Shown: positions 1-6,568, counted from the stretch's first letter. The stretch: 8,360 bases of DNA from Nitrospirota bacterium (GCA_003233615.1 QIMB01000405.1:1-8360), one strand, 5' to 3'. A program made the numbers and translations. The notes: generated by a model from the sequence alone, not told the origin.

Positions 1-881
1 AAGGCAAAAGGCAGTGCGACGAAGACCATCACCCCTGTTTTCAAAGGCATAAATATTTTTTCCCAGAACGCGAGCTCATATCTCAGAACATTCTGATTCT
101 TGCGTTGAAGGATTTCAATATACCGAAAAAGATCAGATGGTGCGAGAGAAGACGCTGGTAGAGTTAACAACCGCATTTCCTCTCGATTAAAAGGAGAATC
201 CCAGGCAATGCTCGATAACGTTTCTTCTGATATACGAAAACCATCAATCACTTTTTTCGTAATATTTTTCAGAACCCATTGTTGGGGATTCCGCACATCG
301 GCTTCCTCAGCAAACAGATAGGAAACCAACTCCCCCTTGTGATTGAATTCAAAGATATCGATATCTTGTGGGATTTCGCCATATTTCAATGTCTTGATAC
401 GAATATAGCGAGTGCCTTCTCGAAACCATAGCCCCTGCTTTCCCTGATACACTTGTGAGTCTGACAATGCTAATGAACGTGAAACATGCGCGTACTGATC
501 AAATGTCGGCGTGACATACTCTTCAAAACACACCACAATAAGCACAAACACCAGACCCACTTGCATGACTGCCCAGGCTATTTGGTAATGAGAGATGCCA
601 GCGGCCTGCATGGCCAACAGCTCTCGACCGCTGGCCAGACCGCCTAAGGCCATGATACTCCCCAGTAACGCAATAAATGGTGACAGCACCACAAACCGTG
701 CTGGAAGAGTCAGGAGAACAAATTCACCCGCTGCCCAAAAGGTATAACGACCACTCCCCACCTCATCCACTTCTTCCACAAAGACAAATAAGCTAAACAC
801 CGCCAATAGGATTGCCAACACCGGCCAATATCCTTTGATGACACTTCCCCATAGGTAACGATAAAGAATAGGAATCGACAT
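1..881 (-). CDS. lptG: LPS export ABC transporter permease LptG (3' end cut by window edge)
   Basis: This is an inner-membrane permease of the YjgP/YjgQ family. With LptF and the LptB ATPase it lifts lipopolysaccharide out of the inner membrane towards the LptC/A/D bridge. About 293 residues are visible of the usual 350-390; the C-terminal membrane half lies beyond position 1. The N-terminus (ILYRYLWGSVIKGYWPVL) has the family's 'YR/DRYL' opening, followed by membrane segments near residues 19-36, 58-82 and 101-119. The conserved cytoplasmic stretch SGRELLAMQAAGIS lies at about 84-97, then the periplasmic beta-jellyroll region from about 125. Membrane sequence restarts just before the edge (FMPLKTGVMVFVALPF). 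The ATG at 881 gives the canonical family N-terminus. An in-frame ATG at 953 would add 24 residues, only 23 nt after the lptF stop. Neither has a clear Shine-Dalgarno sequence. It lies downstream of lptF on the same strand, surely in one transcription unit. Confidence 0.93.
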   Translation of the reverse strand, partial: MSIPILYRYLWGSVIKGYWPVLAILLAVFSLFVFVEEVDEVGSGRYTFWAAGEFVLLTLPARFVVLSPFIALLGSIMALGGLASGRELLAMQAAGISHYQIAWAVMQVGLVFVLIVVCFEEYVTPTFDQYAHVSRSLALSDSQVYQGKQGLWFREGTRYIRIKTLKYGEIPQDIDIFEFNHKGELVSYLFAEEADVRNPQQWVLKNITKKVIDGFRISEETLSSIAWDSPFNREEMRLLTLPASSLAPSDLFRYIEILQRKNQNVLRYELAFWEKIFMPLKTGVMVFVALPFA

Positions 882-976
882 GAGTAAAGAAATCAGAGGT
901 GTTCGTTCACACACCAATGCAATGTTCGAGGCAAGGCCCAAGCCACCGTACATTCATTGTGCATTTCAGAATCATG

Positions 977-2038
977 TTATGAATGATGCCCCACTGAAAA
1001 TTTAGGGAGACACACAAACACGCTTACCAACACACCGAGTCCAATAACCATCCACCAAAGACCGGGAAACACGGAAAGCGTTCCTTGTTCTACTAAAGTC
1101 TTCACCAGTAATCCCAAAAAATAGTACACCGCAAAGAGAACGGTTGCGGTGAATATTTTGGCATATTTGCCTTGTCGCGGGGAGGAACGACTAAGAGGTA
1201 TCCCTAACAGCCCTAGGAAAATCGTTGAAAATGGTGTTGAAAACCGCCATTGCAGTTCGGCAATATCCTTTCGGGAGTTAGACAAGGACAGCTCGTGTGT
1301 CGACGCGGCCTTTCGTTTGTAGTCGGCAATAATCTTTTCTGGAAAAATGGACAACTGAGCGAAATGCGACATGTGCGTAATGCTGCCAGTGCGGGTTAAT
1401 TTGTATTCAAAACCATCATAGAGCACCGGAATAGACATGCCACTTTCAGGATGGAATTGTTCACCAGCTCTTTTTGCCGAAATGATCCGTAACGAATCTC
1501 CATGTTCACTTTGCACAAACACCTGTTTCAATTGACGACGTTCTTGATCAACCGCTTCAGCGAAGAGCACAAGCGAACCATCTCGTCGTTCATAAAAGTG
1601 CCCTGGTTCTAAATGACTAATTCCCAATCCGGCCTCTGCCTGCGCCTTTAGTCGATAGCTCTCTTCATAGGCTAAGGGACGAAGATACAATGAAAACAGT
1701 GCCACAAGAACTGCCACACATCCGGAAAGCAGACCAATCGTCCCCATCACACGATAGGGACTCACACCCGAAGCGAGCAGTGCTTTCATCTCAGAATCCG
1801 CATACAATCGCCCTAACCCGAGGATAATCCCAAAGTACAAGGAGACAGGGAGTAAGACCTCAAGAGCAATGCCGACCTTTAGCAGAATCAATTGCAGGAG
1901 AATGCTTGTTGGAAGAAGTGCATCGACTGCTTTCGCTAAAAAAATAATCCAACTATATCCTGCAAAAAGGACGACAAAGAGTGCACACACAACAATCGAA
2001 GGCTTGAGCACTTCTCGAATCAGGTATCGATCTAACAT
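977..2038 (-). CDS. lptF: LPS export ABC transporter permease LptF
   Basis: This is the second inner-membrane permease of the LPS export machine (LptB2FG), partner of the LptG encoded just downstream. The 353-residue product has the normal family length. It opens MLDRYLIREVLKP, the typical LptF amino end, with membrane helices near residues 10-35, 45-75 and 95-117. The conserved loop DSEMKALLASGVSPYRV follows the second helix. A periplasmic beta-rich domain runs from about 120 to 260, and three C-terminal helices lie near 265-285, 295-315 and 325-345. I place the start at the ATG (2038) because GGGAAGG (2050-2044) sits 5 nt upstream. A GTG at 2053 would add only MGKGG and has a worse ribosome-binding site. 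It is divergent from the nucleotidyltransferase gene at 2096. The family call is very safe; LptF rather than LptG rests on the N-terminus and gene order. Confidence 0.94.
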   Translation of the reverse strand: MLDRYLIREVLKPSIVVCALFVVLFAGYSWIIFLAKAVDALLPTSILLQLILLKVGIALEVLLPVSLYFGIILGLGRLYADSEMKALLASGVSPYRVMGTIGLLSGCVAVLVALFSLYLRPLAYEESYRLKAQAEAGLGISHLEPGHFYERRDGSLVLFAEAVDQERRQLKQVFVQSEHGDSLRIISAKRAGEQFHPESGMSIPVLYDGFEYKLTRTGSITHMSHFAQLSIFPEKIIADYKRKAASTHELSLSNSRKDIAELQWRFSTPFSTIFLGLLGIPLSRSSPRQGKYAKIFTATVLFAVYYFLGLLVKTLVEQGTLSVFPGLWWMVIGLGVLVSVFVCLPKFSVGHHS

Positions 2039-2095
2039 TCCACCCTTCCCCACGACACCTTTACATTTGTCATACCCAATGGTACTAATCTTTTG
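2039..2095. promoter_or_regulatory. Divergent intergenic spacer between lptF and the LicC-like gene
   Basis: This 57-bp spacer must hold or abut the start signals of both divergent genes. On the plus strand TTTACA (2060-2065) is followed after 17 bp by TACTAA (2083-2088). That -10 box matches the consensus poorly and would give an almost leaderless transcript for the ATG at 2096. On the minus strand the lptF ribosome-binding site GGGAAGG occupies 2050-2044. No convincing lptF promoter is visible, so the true promoter could overlap the start of the neighbouring gene. Confidence 0.3.
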
Positions 2096-2824
2096 ATGAA
2101 AGCCGTAATTCTTAGCGCCGGCCAGGGCAAGCGATTACTCCCGCTCACAGAAAACCAGCCAAAATGCACGATTCCCATCCACGGTCGATCCATTCTAGAA
2201 TGGCAAGTCGATGAATTGATCATGTTGGGCATCCATCCCATCCATGTGGTCGTCGGCTTTGGAGCTGCCACAGTGGAGCAGGTATTAGACCATCACAGAA
2301 GTCGTGATGCCATCCACACAGTGTACAATCCATTCTATGCACTGGCTGATAATCTTATCAGTTGTTGGACAGCCAGAAATGAAATGACAGAAGATTTCAT
2401 CTTGTTAAATGGCGATACCATGTTTGAAACGGCCATTCTTAAACGTGTCTTACAGGCACCACCTGCCCCCATCACCTTAGTGACCGATGAAAAACCGCAG
2501 TATGATGCGGATGATATGAAAGTGATTGTGCGGGGCACACAGCTGGTCCGCATCGGGAAAACCTTACCGCTTGAAAAAGTCAACGGGGAATCCATTGGCA
2601 TGATCCGGTTTCAAGACAAAGGATCTCAAATATTCTGTTCAACCATGGAACGCCGTATTCGACAACCTGAATCCCTCAAGCAATGGTACTTATCTCTCAT
2701 AGACGAACTCGCCCCCCAAGGCCATGTCTCCACGGTATCGATTCAGGGATTAACGTGGGCAGAGATCGACAACCCCGAAGATTTACACTATGCAGAGACA
2801 CGATTCAAACCCTTTATCCCTTAG
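2096..2824 (+). CDS. LicC-like NTP:sugar/alcohol-phosphate nucleotidyltransferase
   Basis: This cytosolic nucleotidyltransferase (NTP_transferase fold, 242 residues) would join an NMP group from CTP or a similar nucleotide to a phosphorylated small alcohol or sugar. The N-terminal nucleotide-binding signature is intact: LSAGQGKRLLPLTENQPK at residues 6-23, with K23 the catalytic lysine position. Other landmarks are VVGFGA (52-57), NPFYALADNL (78-87), the metal-binding aspartate in NGDTMF (D107), GESIGM (164-169) and W-A-E-I-D-N-P-E-D (221-229) with the second acidic metal ligand at D225. Length and the FYALADNL motif resemble LicC phosphocholine cytidylyltransferases and inositol-1-phosphate cytidylyltransferase domains rather than hexose-1-phosphate enzymes. 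Substrate cannot be read from sequence. I start at the ATG of 2096; a TTG one codon earlier is also in frame. It is monocistronic here and convergent with the next gene. Confidence 0.85.
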   Translation: MKAVILSAGQGKRLLPLTENQPKCTIPIHGRSILEWQVDELIMLGIHPIHVVVGFGAATVEQVLDHHRSRDAIHTVYNPFYALADNLISCWTARNEMTEDFILLNGDTMFETAILKRVLQAPPAPITLVTDEKPQYDADDMKVIVRGTQLVRIGKTLPLEKVNGESIGMIRFQDKGSQIFCSTMERRIRQPESLKQWYLSLIDELAPQGHVSTVSIQGLTWAEIDNPEDLHYAETRFKPFIP

Positions 2825-2870
2825 CACTCGTAAAACCAGCAATTGATTTTCTCCTACAGTCTTCCCTCTT

Positions 2871-3680
2871 CTAAGCCTGCATCTTTTTCTCAATAATCTG
2901 TTCTACCAGGGCAAGATCTTCCGGAGTATCAACATCAATGGCCGCTTCAGGGAACGGTAGAATAATTTCTTTGATAGAAATCCCCATGCGTTGGCTGAGT
3001 TCGCCAAGCGCGTCGGACAGCGACAAAAGCCCCAGAACGTAGCGAAGAAGCATGACCCACCCAAGGCGCCGTATCAACCGAAGCGGCCGCTTGCGCTCAC
3101 GTTCAACCTGCGTCCAAAATTCGACTAATTGTTCGGCTTTGGGAGTACACAGCAGGAACAAGTTACAACCACAATAGCCTCCACCCTTGAATCGAATCAC
3201 CGTACGTTTGGATTGAGGATAGGCCGCTGCGACCACCGAATACGGTACCAGCGCCACGGCTACATCAACATGAGCACGACTGGCCTCTTGAAGAAAATAC
3301 TCCACCATCTCCACCGTCAATAAGGCATGATCAGCCGTCGTCACCAAAAGAGGAAGATCCTGCGGTGATTCTGCTAAAAAACTTTTCACACTCAAGCTCG
3401 GCCCTTGTTGCGGAGCCACCCAACGCACTGCTTTCTTTTTGACAAGATCGTGTAAGAAATCCTGCCCTTCCAGAACATCCCAGGAAGGACCACACAATAC
3501 CCGTTGCTCTACAGAGTGAGATGCTTCGAGGGTCTTCAATACCCTGACCACCATTGGCTCTCCACCCACAGGGGCCAACACTTTGATGGAGACTCCGGCA
3601 ACTTCTGCGACGCTATCTCGACCTGGACGCGAACCGGCCAAGACTAATGCCGTCACACAACAAAGCTTAGACTCCTGCAT
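2871..3680 (-). CDS. MobA-like NTP transferase domain protein with hydrophobic C-terminal insert
   Basis: The product (269 residues from the ATG at 3680) belongs to the MobA-like NTP transferase superfamily. The loop VLAGSRPGRDS (13-23) is a variant of the LAGG-type nucleotide-binding signature. TTADHALL (114-121) carries the first metal-binding aspartate (D117), and AAIDVDTPEDL (246-256) is the typical C-terminal acidic motif. Between them, residues about 198-222 form a basic-then-hydrophobic stretch (RPLRLIRRLGWVMLLRYVLG) that could lie on the membrane. This is unusual for soluble MobA enzymes and hints at a lipid-related substrate. An in-frame TTG at 3710 would overlap the upstream stop (TTGA) and add MTSAIQYGTA. 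The ATG is preferred because GGAA lies a few bases upstream. The gene follows the GNAT acyltransferase on the same strand, so the two are probably co-transcribed. Exact substrate unknown. Confidence 0.8.
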   Translation of the reverse strand: MQESKLCCVTALVLAGSRPGRDSVAEVAGVSIKVLAPVGGEPMVVRVLKTLEASHSVEQRVLCGPSWDVLEGQDFLHDLVKKKAVRWVAPQQGPSLSVKSFLAESPQDLPLLVTTADHALLTVEMVEYFLQEASRAHVDVAVALVPYSVVAAAYPQSKRTVIRFKGGGYCGCNLFLLCTPKAEQLVEFWTQVERERKRPLRLIRRLGWVMLLRYVLGLLSLSDALGELSQRMGISIKEIILPFPEAAIDVDTPEDLALVEQIIEKKMQA

Positions 3681-3706
3681 CGCCGTTCCGTATTGTATTG
3701 CAGACG

Positions 3707-4831
3707 TCAATCAAGCGATTTTTCATAGAGACGATATGTTTTATACGGTTCCGCTCCCAGCGATTCGAGAATATGTCGCATACGTACATTGTCTTCCAGA
3801 ATCCAGGAAAGCTCGATTTCTTGAATGTTTTTTCGTAACCCCGCGTTTCTCACAGCCTCGATCATGCCATACGCCATCACCGCTCCCATAGGACTCGACT
3901 GGAAACGCCGTCGGACACCCATTAAGGCAACTCGTCCAGTTTTTGGATATACAATCTTGAGCCGCCAAAGAATCTTGAGCCATCCCAAAGGCCAGAGACG
4001 TCCATGAAGATCATGAATCACTTCGTGCAGATTAGGAAACGCCACAAGCATGGCACATGGAACTCCGTCGATTTCAGCGATTTGCACAAAATCGTCCTCG
4101 ACCAAGAACTTCATTTGCTGGCCTAATTCGGAAAATTCGGCATCCGTGAATGGCACATATCCCCAATTCTCCGCCCATGCTTCTTCATAAATGTCCTTAA
4201 TGATGGCGAGTTCTTCTTGTAACTGTTTTCGTCGTAAGGGACGAATTTTTACCGAACCCTTGGCCTTGCGTAAAAATCTCGTGACACCGGAGGGAAACTG
4301 GAAATCAATCCCTAGGCGATACGCCAGCATATCCTGAACTTTGTGATACCCATTCGCTTCAACGTGTTCTGGATAATAGGGCCGCGCATGACCCATCATC
4401 ACCATTGGAGGATTGTCATACCCTTCAATTAACAACCCACATTCCTGGTTAATGGACAAATTGAAAGGTCCTTGTACCGTCGTCATTCCTTGAGAGCGCA
4501 GCCACGCTTCTGCTGTTTCAAATAGCGCCTGAAACACTTCCGAAGAATCTTCTGCTTCTAACGACCCGAAAAATCCAGTCTGAGAGTCGTAACGTGCGAG
4601 ATGTAATTCATCAATTTGTGCACTTATCCGGCCAACCGCCACATTCCCGCGATAGGCTACCCAACATTGCCAGCGAGCATGCTCAAAAAATGGATTCTTT
4701 GAGGAAAAAGAATGGAGCCGTTCGACAAAAAGAGGAGGGACCCACGCAGGATCTGACCGGTAAACGTCTATGGGAACACGAACAAACTCTTTAAGACGCG
4801 TCTGATCCGTAACGGGTGTAATGTGAATCAA
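3707..4831 (-). CDS. YghO-like GNAT-fold acyltransferase, possible ceramide synthase-type N-acyltransferase
   Basis: The 374-residue product belongs to a widespread family often listed as hypothetical, YghO-like or (wrongly) dATP pyrophosphohydrolase, with acyl-CoA N-acyltransferase (GNAT) folds. Hallmarks are DPAWVPPL (27-34), NPFFEHA (46-52), VGRISA (66-71), TGFFGSLEAED (85-95) and GPFNLSINQECGLLIEGYD (121-139). A C-terminal GNAT half ends in ELSWILEDNVRMRHILESLG, then YKTYRLYEK. As I recall, the bacterial ceramide synthase of Caulobacter, which N-acylates a long-chain base, is in this family. The neighbouring hydroxylase and acyl-AMP ligase fit such a role, but the donor and acceptor are inferred. 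The start codon is TTG at 4831: no ATG or GTG occurs in frame between it and the upstream stop, and the N-terminus then matches the family. No clear Shine-Dalgarno sequence is seen. The stop abuts the MobA-like gene. Confidence 0.8.
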   Translation of the reverse strand: MIHITPVTDQTRLKEFVRVPIDVYRSDPAWVPPLFVERLHSFSSKNPFFEHARWQCWVAYRGNVAVGRISAQIDELHLARYDSQTGFFGSLEAEDSSEVFQALFETAEAWLRSQGMTTVQGPFNLSINQECGLLIEGYDNPPMVMMGHARPYYPEHVEANGYHKVQDMLAYRLGIDFQFPSGVTRFLRKAKGSVKIRPLRRKQLQEELAIIKDIYEEAWAENWGYVPFTDAEFSELGQQMKFLVEDDFVQIAEIDGVPCAMLVAFPNLHEVIHDLHGRLWPLGWLKILWRLKIVYPKTGRVALMGVRRRFQSSPMGAVMAYGMIEAVRNAGLRKNIQEIELSWILEDNVRMRHILESLGAEPYKTYRLYEKSLD

Positions 4832-4929
4832 AATACCAGGCCCCAGGATGACCCAGGCCCAGTGACATTCAAGAAATTACGAGTGACGATAAGAGAGAAA
4901 CAATGAAGTAGGACAACCCATTTCATCAA
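4832..4929. other. Spacer between hydroxylase and acyltransferase genes, with a short direct repeat
   Basis: This 98-bp gap separates two genes on the minus strand. It holds two exact copies of CCAGGCCC (4836-4843 and 4853-4860), 17 bp apart centre to centre, just upstream of the TTG start at 4831. No Rho-independent terminator is visible, so read-through from the hydroxylase promoter is plausible. I see no strong internal promoter. Confidence 0.4.
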
Positions 4930-5667
4930 TCACGACTCCTTGTGCTCAGAGAGTTGGGCAACCCAGGGGTACAGCAACCGCTCTTCGTCCTGATATCCCA
5001 GATTAGAGACCGTTGGACTCACCGGAGTTTTCTCTGCGCTCGAATACTCTGTACCAAATAGATGGTCACAGATAAGACTGGTTATTCCAAAATTACCTTG
5101 TTCATTATGAAAATGATGCAACAAATGGTGCCGTTTCAACCGACGGAGAAACGTGTTTTTTGGAGTCACTCGAAGATGCTGCATGCAATGACACAGTTCA
5201 TACACCATAAAACACCCCAAGGCTGTGGCAAAAGATAATGGAACGCCCGCCCAGCCTGCAATGCTGAATCCGATAGGGACGGTAGACACAACAAGGGTTG
5301 GCAACGTATTCGATACCGACCCGAAGAGCACACGAAGATCATTAGGGTCCTGATGGTGATCGAAATGTATGCGTTTCCATAAAGCAGCCGTCCATTCTGA
5401 TTGATACAGAAAGCGCGCATGGAGAAGAAAACGATGCACTCCATATTCGACAAAAGGATAGGCCACTAACGTGGCGACAATGCTTCCAAGCAGTTGAAGT
5501 GGGGACACAGGGAAATAGGAAAATATTCCCACTGCAATCACAATGCTACTGATGAACAATACCGCATAGACCTGAATGCTTGGATACAGGACATATGCCC
5601 ACATCAGATCACGGAATGTCATCCGATCAAGTTGATATTTTTCTCGATACCACTGACGAGTTAACAC
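4930..5667 (-). CDS. Fatty acid hydroxylase / sterol desaturase superfamily membrane protein
   Basis: This integral-membrane di-iron oxygenase-type enzyme (245 residues) should hydroxylate a lipid acyl chain, long-chain base or related substrate using O2. All histidine clusters of the family are present: HRFLLH (H78, H83), HFDHH (H101, H104, H105), HCMQH (H160, H164), HHLLHHFH (H180, H181, H184, H185, H187) and H202. Hydrophobic segments flank them at about 25-50, 55-77 and 125-160. Length is normal for a stand-alone bacterial member. The start is a GTG at 5667, since no upstream in-frame ATG or GTG occurs before a stop. AAGGA lies about 13 nt upstream, rather far. An internal ATG at 5622 (MTFRDLMW) is an alternative. 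A good promoter precedes it, making it the first gene of the likely hydroxylase-acyltransferase-nucleotidyltransferase unit. The substrate cannot be deduced from sequence. Confidence 0.88.
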   Translation of the reverse strand: MLTRQWYREKYQLDRMTFRDLMWAYVLYPSIQVYAVLFISSIVIAVGIFSYFPVSPLQLLGSIVATLVAYPFVEYGVHRFLLHARFLYQSEWTAALWKRIHFDHHQDPNDLRVLFGSVSNTLPTLVVSTVPIGFSIAGWAGVPLSFATALGCFMVYELCHCMQHLRVTPKNTFLRRLKRHHLLHHFHNEQGNFGITSLICDHLFGTEYSSAEKTPVSPTVSNLGYQDEERLLYPWVAQLSEHKES

Positions 5668-5721
5668 TCTCTGTTCACCATCCTTTTCCTACGTCATAAT
5701 GAGGCTTTTCACAAGACTCCC

Positions 5722-5750
5722 ATTATAGAAACCTTCTGAAGCAGCGACAA
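5722..5750 (-). promoter_or_regulatory. Sigma70-type promoter for the fatty acid hydroxylase unit
   Basis: On the minus strand TTGTCG (5750-5745) matches 4 of 6 positions of the -35 consensus. After exactly 17 bp it is followed by a perfect -10 box TATAAT (5727-5722). The expected transcription start near 5715 leaves a leader of about 48 nt before the GTG at 5667. This is the best promoter-like sequence I found in the window. Confidence 0.65.
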
Positions 5751-5868
5751 GATTTAGTTTCTCAGGTGACTGACAGTCCTTATCGAAAACCTACTAGCGA
5801 ATTTCTGCTCAATCGAATAAGCTTACCAAATGATCATATTGAGACAAGACTCTGATACGTATTCAACG

Positions 5869-5972
5869 GTATACTCGCGACATGGCTTCTGAATAGCCAT
5901 AAACATCTGTCATTCGTATACAACAATTATGCTATGTCTTTTATAGACACAAGATGAACTGTTTCGGTATAC
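5869..5972. repeat. Three GTATAC palindromes at about 50-bp spacing
   Basis: The 6-nt palindrome GTATAC occurs at 5869-5874, 5916-5921 and 5967-5972, that is at 47- and 51-bp intervals. The first and third copies share CGGTATAC. The last copy ends 10 bp before the HIT gene's ATG. The cluster is denser than chance for a six-base word, and the spacing is near five helical turns. It could be an operator array or chance in AT-rich DNA; each copy also contains a TATAC that resembles a -10 box. Confidence 0.45.
5903..5914 (+). repeat. 12-nt direct repeat, copy 1 (upstream of HIT gene)
   Basis: The 12-mer ACATCTGTCATT occurs here, 68 nt before the HIT start codon, and again at 6509-6520 upstream of the FAAL gene. 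An exact 12-mer pair is expected by chance somewhere in a window this size. Finding both copies in the two intergenic regions, in the same orientation ahead of two adjacent genes, is less expected and may mark a shared regulator site. Confidence 0.45.
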
Positions 5973-5982
5973 ACACACTTCC

Positions 5983-6420
5983 ATGAACGCCACGATGAAA
6001 AAATTTGGATATCCCGACACCTGTGTCAAAGAATTTCACCAATGGGTGGTCTTACTACGACCACAACAGGTGACCCTTGGCTCATTGGTCCTGATTTGTC
6101 GAGAGGAAGCCACGGCATTTTCCCAAATCAGCCCTGAAGCATTTGCGGAACTGCCGGGAATCATACGTGAGATGGAAGCGAGCGTCTCACGTGCCTTTGG
6201 ATATATAAAAATCAATTATCTCATGCTCATGATGGTCGACCCTGACGTACATTTTCATGTCCTTCCTCGATATGACGCCCCTTGTACATTTTTGCAACAG
6301 CAATTTCTTGACCATGGATGGCCTGGCCTTCCTGACCTCAAAAATCCGAATGTCATATCCCAAGAAATTAACCAAAAAATATTGGCGCATCTTCAAGATG
6401 TCTGGAAGCCATCAGCCTGA
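5983..6420 (+). CDS. HIT-family (histidine triad) protein with Asp in place of the first triad His
   Basis: The 145-residue product has the HIT fold, whose known members hydrolyse or transfer nucleotides from phosphoramidates, acyl-adenylates or dinucleotides. The N-terminal part shows W21VVLLRPQQVTLGSLVLICR40, typical of the family. The active-site segment is VDPDVHFHVLPRY (85-97). In the H-x-H-x-H-x-x pattern the first position is D88, while the middle (H90, the expected nucleophile) and last (H92) histidines are kept, so catalysis remains plausible. The conserved block GWPGLPDL lies at 112-119. The start is the ATG at 5983; an ATG at 5995 is possible, and neither has a clear Shine-Dalgarno sequence. 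It is 195 bp upstream of, and in the same direction as, a fatty acyl-AMP ligase. Given what HIT enzymes do, it may clear or process acyl-AMP, which is inference only. Confidence 0.85.
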   Translation: MNATMKKFGYPDTCVKEFHQWVVLLRPQQVTLGSLVLICREEATAFSQISPEAFAELPGIIREMEASVSRAFGYIKINYLMLMMVDPDVHFHVLPRYDAPCTFLQQQFLDHGWPGLPDLKNPNVISQEINQKILAHLQDVWKPSA

Positions 6421-6508
6421 CCAGCATCAAAAAAATGTAGTTTTTTCAATATTTTTTGTGGCTAATTAGACTCATTCTGTGTTCTTTTTGAGACATGTTT
6501 TAAAAAAT

Positions 6509-6520
6509 ACATCTGTCATT
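6509..6520 (+). repeat. 12-nt direct repeat, copy 2 (upstream of FAAL gene)
   Basis: Second copy of ACATCTGTCATT, 95 nt before the FAAL start at 6616. The sequence after the repeat differs from copy 1, so only the 12-mer is shared rather than a longer duplicated segment. Confidence 0.45.
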
Positions 6521-6552
6521 ATTCTTCAATACGCAGCCATTTTATGCAGTTA

Positions 6553-6568
6553 ATTGCAATAATGCAAT
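6553..6568. promoter_or_regulatory. Perfect 16-nt inverted repeat, candidate operator upstream of FAAL
   Basis: ATTGCA-ATAA-TGCAAT is a perfect 6+6 inverted repeat with a 4-nt centre, 47 nt upstream of the FAAL start. The size fits a site for a dimeric helix-turn-helix repressor. It also encloses AATAAT (6558-6563), which resembles a -10 box, so a bound protein could block a promoter there. No regulator gene is present in the window. Confidence 0.4.

Larger units (their letters stand above)
5668..5982. promoter_or_regulatory. 315-bp divergent intergenic regulatory region
   Basis: This gap carries no credible gene: frames on both strands are short. It must contain the promoters of the leftward hydroxylase unit and probably the rightward HIT gene. 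Besides the leftward promoter, it holds GTATAC three times (5869, 5916, 5967), the 8-nt palindrome ATACGTAT (5855-5862), and a perfect inverted repeat ATGGCT/AGCCAT with a 7-nt loop (5882-5900). A second repeat, TGTCT/AGACA, has a 5-nt loop (5935-5949). For the HIT gene, TAGACA (5944-5949), an 18-bp spacer and TATACA (5968-5973) form a weak possible promoter that would give a nearly leaderless mRNA. Confidence 0.6.

Noticed and set aside
1869..2096. Plus-strand frame opposite the lptF start
   Set aside because: It is antisense to the conserved N-terminal helices of LptF and shows no domain; the frame runs into the start of the LicC-like gene by chance.
2825..2870. Bidirectional terminator between the convergent nucleotidyltransferase genes
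   Set aside because: The 46-bp spacer contains no stable GC stem followed by a T run on either strand.
4836..4860. CCAGGCCC direct repeat as a regulatory RNA or mobile-element trace
   Set aside because: There are only two 8-nt copies, with no target duplication, transposase gene or stable fold; chance is a sufficient explanation.
5166..5453. 95-codon minus-strand frame inside the hydroxylase gene
   Set aside because: It overlaps the His-box region in another frame. The hydroxylase frame carries all family motifs, so this frame is a shadow.
6428..6458. Intrinsic terminator after the HIT gene
   Set aside because: The possible stem is A:U only with no GC base pairs, so it does not meet the usual pattern for a Rho-independent terminator.
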